Under the pieces are notes generated by a model, which ran no database searches, was not told the origin of the DNA, and was given only the letters and a program-made list of their open reading frames with translations. Below are positions 63,351-64,000 of a DNA stretch of 64,000 nt, one piece after another; the stretch's first letter is position 1; each line of letters begins with the position of its first letter. The translations under genes and the position numbers were made by a program. The DNA comes from Bacteroidales bacterium (GTDB lineage: Bacteria > Bacteroidota > Bacteroidia > Bacteroidales > P3): assembly GCA_030523765.1 (NCBI GenBank), contig JAUNHX010000001.1, positions 1-64,000 of the forward strand, written 5' to 3'.

Positions 63351-64000
63351 TTAGAAACGGTATTGTATATCGGCAACGGCAGCTCTACGCTGATCGTTGA
63401 AAGGATCATGACACTGAATCGATAACTGGAGTCGATCGCCTATGCTTTTACGCACTTGGAGAAGCGCATAGAGGGGGGTATTGTCTATTTGCCGCTCGGG
63501 AGCCAAGGTGGTGCAGTATATGGCTTGGGCATCAAACTGCCATTGATGGGGCAGTAGGATCTTAGGAGCTAGGCGGAAATAGCCATAACTACCCGAAGCT
63601 AGATAACATAGATGTCCTCCTGCCACCAACGACCATCGGCGACTACGATAGGCTGTACTGGCATCGAGCTGCCACTCTTGATGAGGTGTAGGATCGTTGG
63701 TCCAGGTAAGATAAGAGGGGGTAACCACTGTACTCACCACTCCATAGGTGTTGAGATATTGGGAGGAGGCATTGAATGAGTAGTGTCTTTTACTAAAGGT
63801 ATAAGCTATTCGAACGATATCGGCCAGCTGTTCGTGAAGCAACGGATTGCCTTGCGTCCATCCTATACCATCCGTTTGAGGATAACGATTGAGGGCAGTA
63901 TAGAGATAATAGGGGTTGACAAAACGACGATAGTAGGCTGCCATTAGTTGATGCTGATTGTTGGGGGTATAGATGAGGGCTGCCTGTGCGAAGTTGCGCA
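63351..64000 (-). CDS. C-terminal part of a TonB-dependent receptor (partial)
   Basis: The frame runs to the end of the window without a stop, so the N-terminus, plug and most of the barrel are outside. Some 18 codons upstream of the first ATG (63944) still encode barrel sequence (AALIYTPNNQHQL). The visible strands (YYLYTALNRYPQTDGIGW, GNPLLHEQLADI as in the NPNLKPE motif) and end with YRF match TonB-dependent receptors and the outer-membrane beta-barrel_3 group. The gene heads the operon with the flavin protein, membrane protein and porin. Substrate cannot be told. Confidence 0.8.
   Translation of the reverse strand, partial: RNFAQAALIYTPNNQHQLMAAYYRRFVNPYYLYTALNRYPQTDGIGWTQGNPLLHEQLADIVRIAYTFSKRHYSFNASSQYLNTYGVVSTVVTPSYLTWTNDPTPHQEWQLDASTAYRSRRWSLVAGGHLCYLASGSYGYFRLAPKILLPHQWQFDAQAIYCTTLAPERQIDNTPLYALLQVRKSIGDRLQLSIQCHDPFNDQRRAAVADIQYRF

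Noticed and set aside
1-64000. tRNA or rRNA genes in gaps, including behind hpf where some Bacteroidales have tRNAs and tuf
   Set aside because: No cloverleaf-like sequence with TTCGANNC-type T-loop and CCA context was found by eye; a tRNAscan run would settle it.

Overview
The window comes from a member of the Bacteroidota, most likely the order Bacteroidales; the sequence does not settle a family. Evidence: genes preceded by the Bacteroidota promoter (TTG, about 19 bases, then TAnnTTTG), almost no Shine-Dalgarno sequences, two giant secreted proteins with type IX secretion (T9SS) C-terminal sorting domains, a DUF5606 protein, a TonB-dependent receptor C-terminus, an EMAP-like C-terminal domain on MetG, and many short lipoproteins and outer-membrane barrels. 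No tRNA, rRNA or CRISPR array was seen.

Layout. 1-260: copies of a non-coding dispersed repeat. 278-7647 (+): DUF5606 protein, a secreted PNGase F-like glycosidase with a membrane-anchored esterase, a lipoprotein, metG. 7724-10789 (-): GNAT acetyltransferase, Rrf2 regulator with three cysteines, outer-membrane barrel. 10906-30581 (-): two adjacent giant genes (3197 and 3160 residues), each carrying about 20 tandem ~50-residue units with paired Cys-Asp-Ser motifs and ending in a T9SS sorting domain; the second also has fibronectin-III and jelly-roll adhesin-like domains. 31471-36821 (+): free-methionine sulfoxide reductase, ssb, a Xer-type recombinase, hpf, mutY, rpmB, rpsU. 36926-38457: dusB (-) and cdd (+). 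38696-46937 (+): an envelope block of parvulin chaperone, M23 peptidase, dxr, site-2 protease, LptF/G-type permease and an FMN-binding protein. 47077-49584 (-): small barrel and aspartate aminotransferase. 49813-54689 (+): recA, barrel, relA/spoT, mazG. 54877-64000 (-): small membrane proteins, lipoproteins, a sigma/anti-sigma operon with two secreted proteins, and an operon of TonB receptor, flavin oxidase-like protein, multi-spanning membrane protein and porin-like protein.

The core genes are ordinary housekeeping functions. The unusual content is (a) the paired giant repeat genes, with signs of sequence exchange between them, a higher-order repeat, and a GC-rich codon block in one; (b) non-coding repeats: a dispersed element with terminal inverted repeats and a conserved central hairpin, a second dispersed motif at 8.56 and 48.03 kb, and three intergenic arrays that share an 11-bp period with inverted symmetry; (c) translation signals: a full Shine-Dalgarno before hpf, a partial one before rpsU, and a nearly leaderless Xer gene. 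Promoter positions moved several start codons downstream of the longest open frame.
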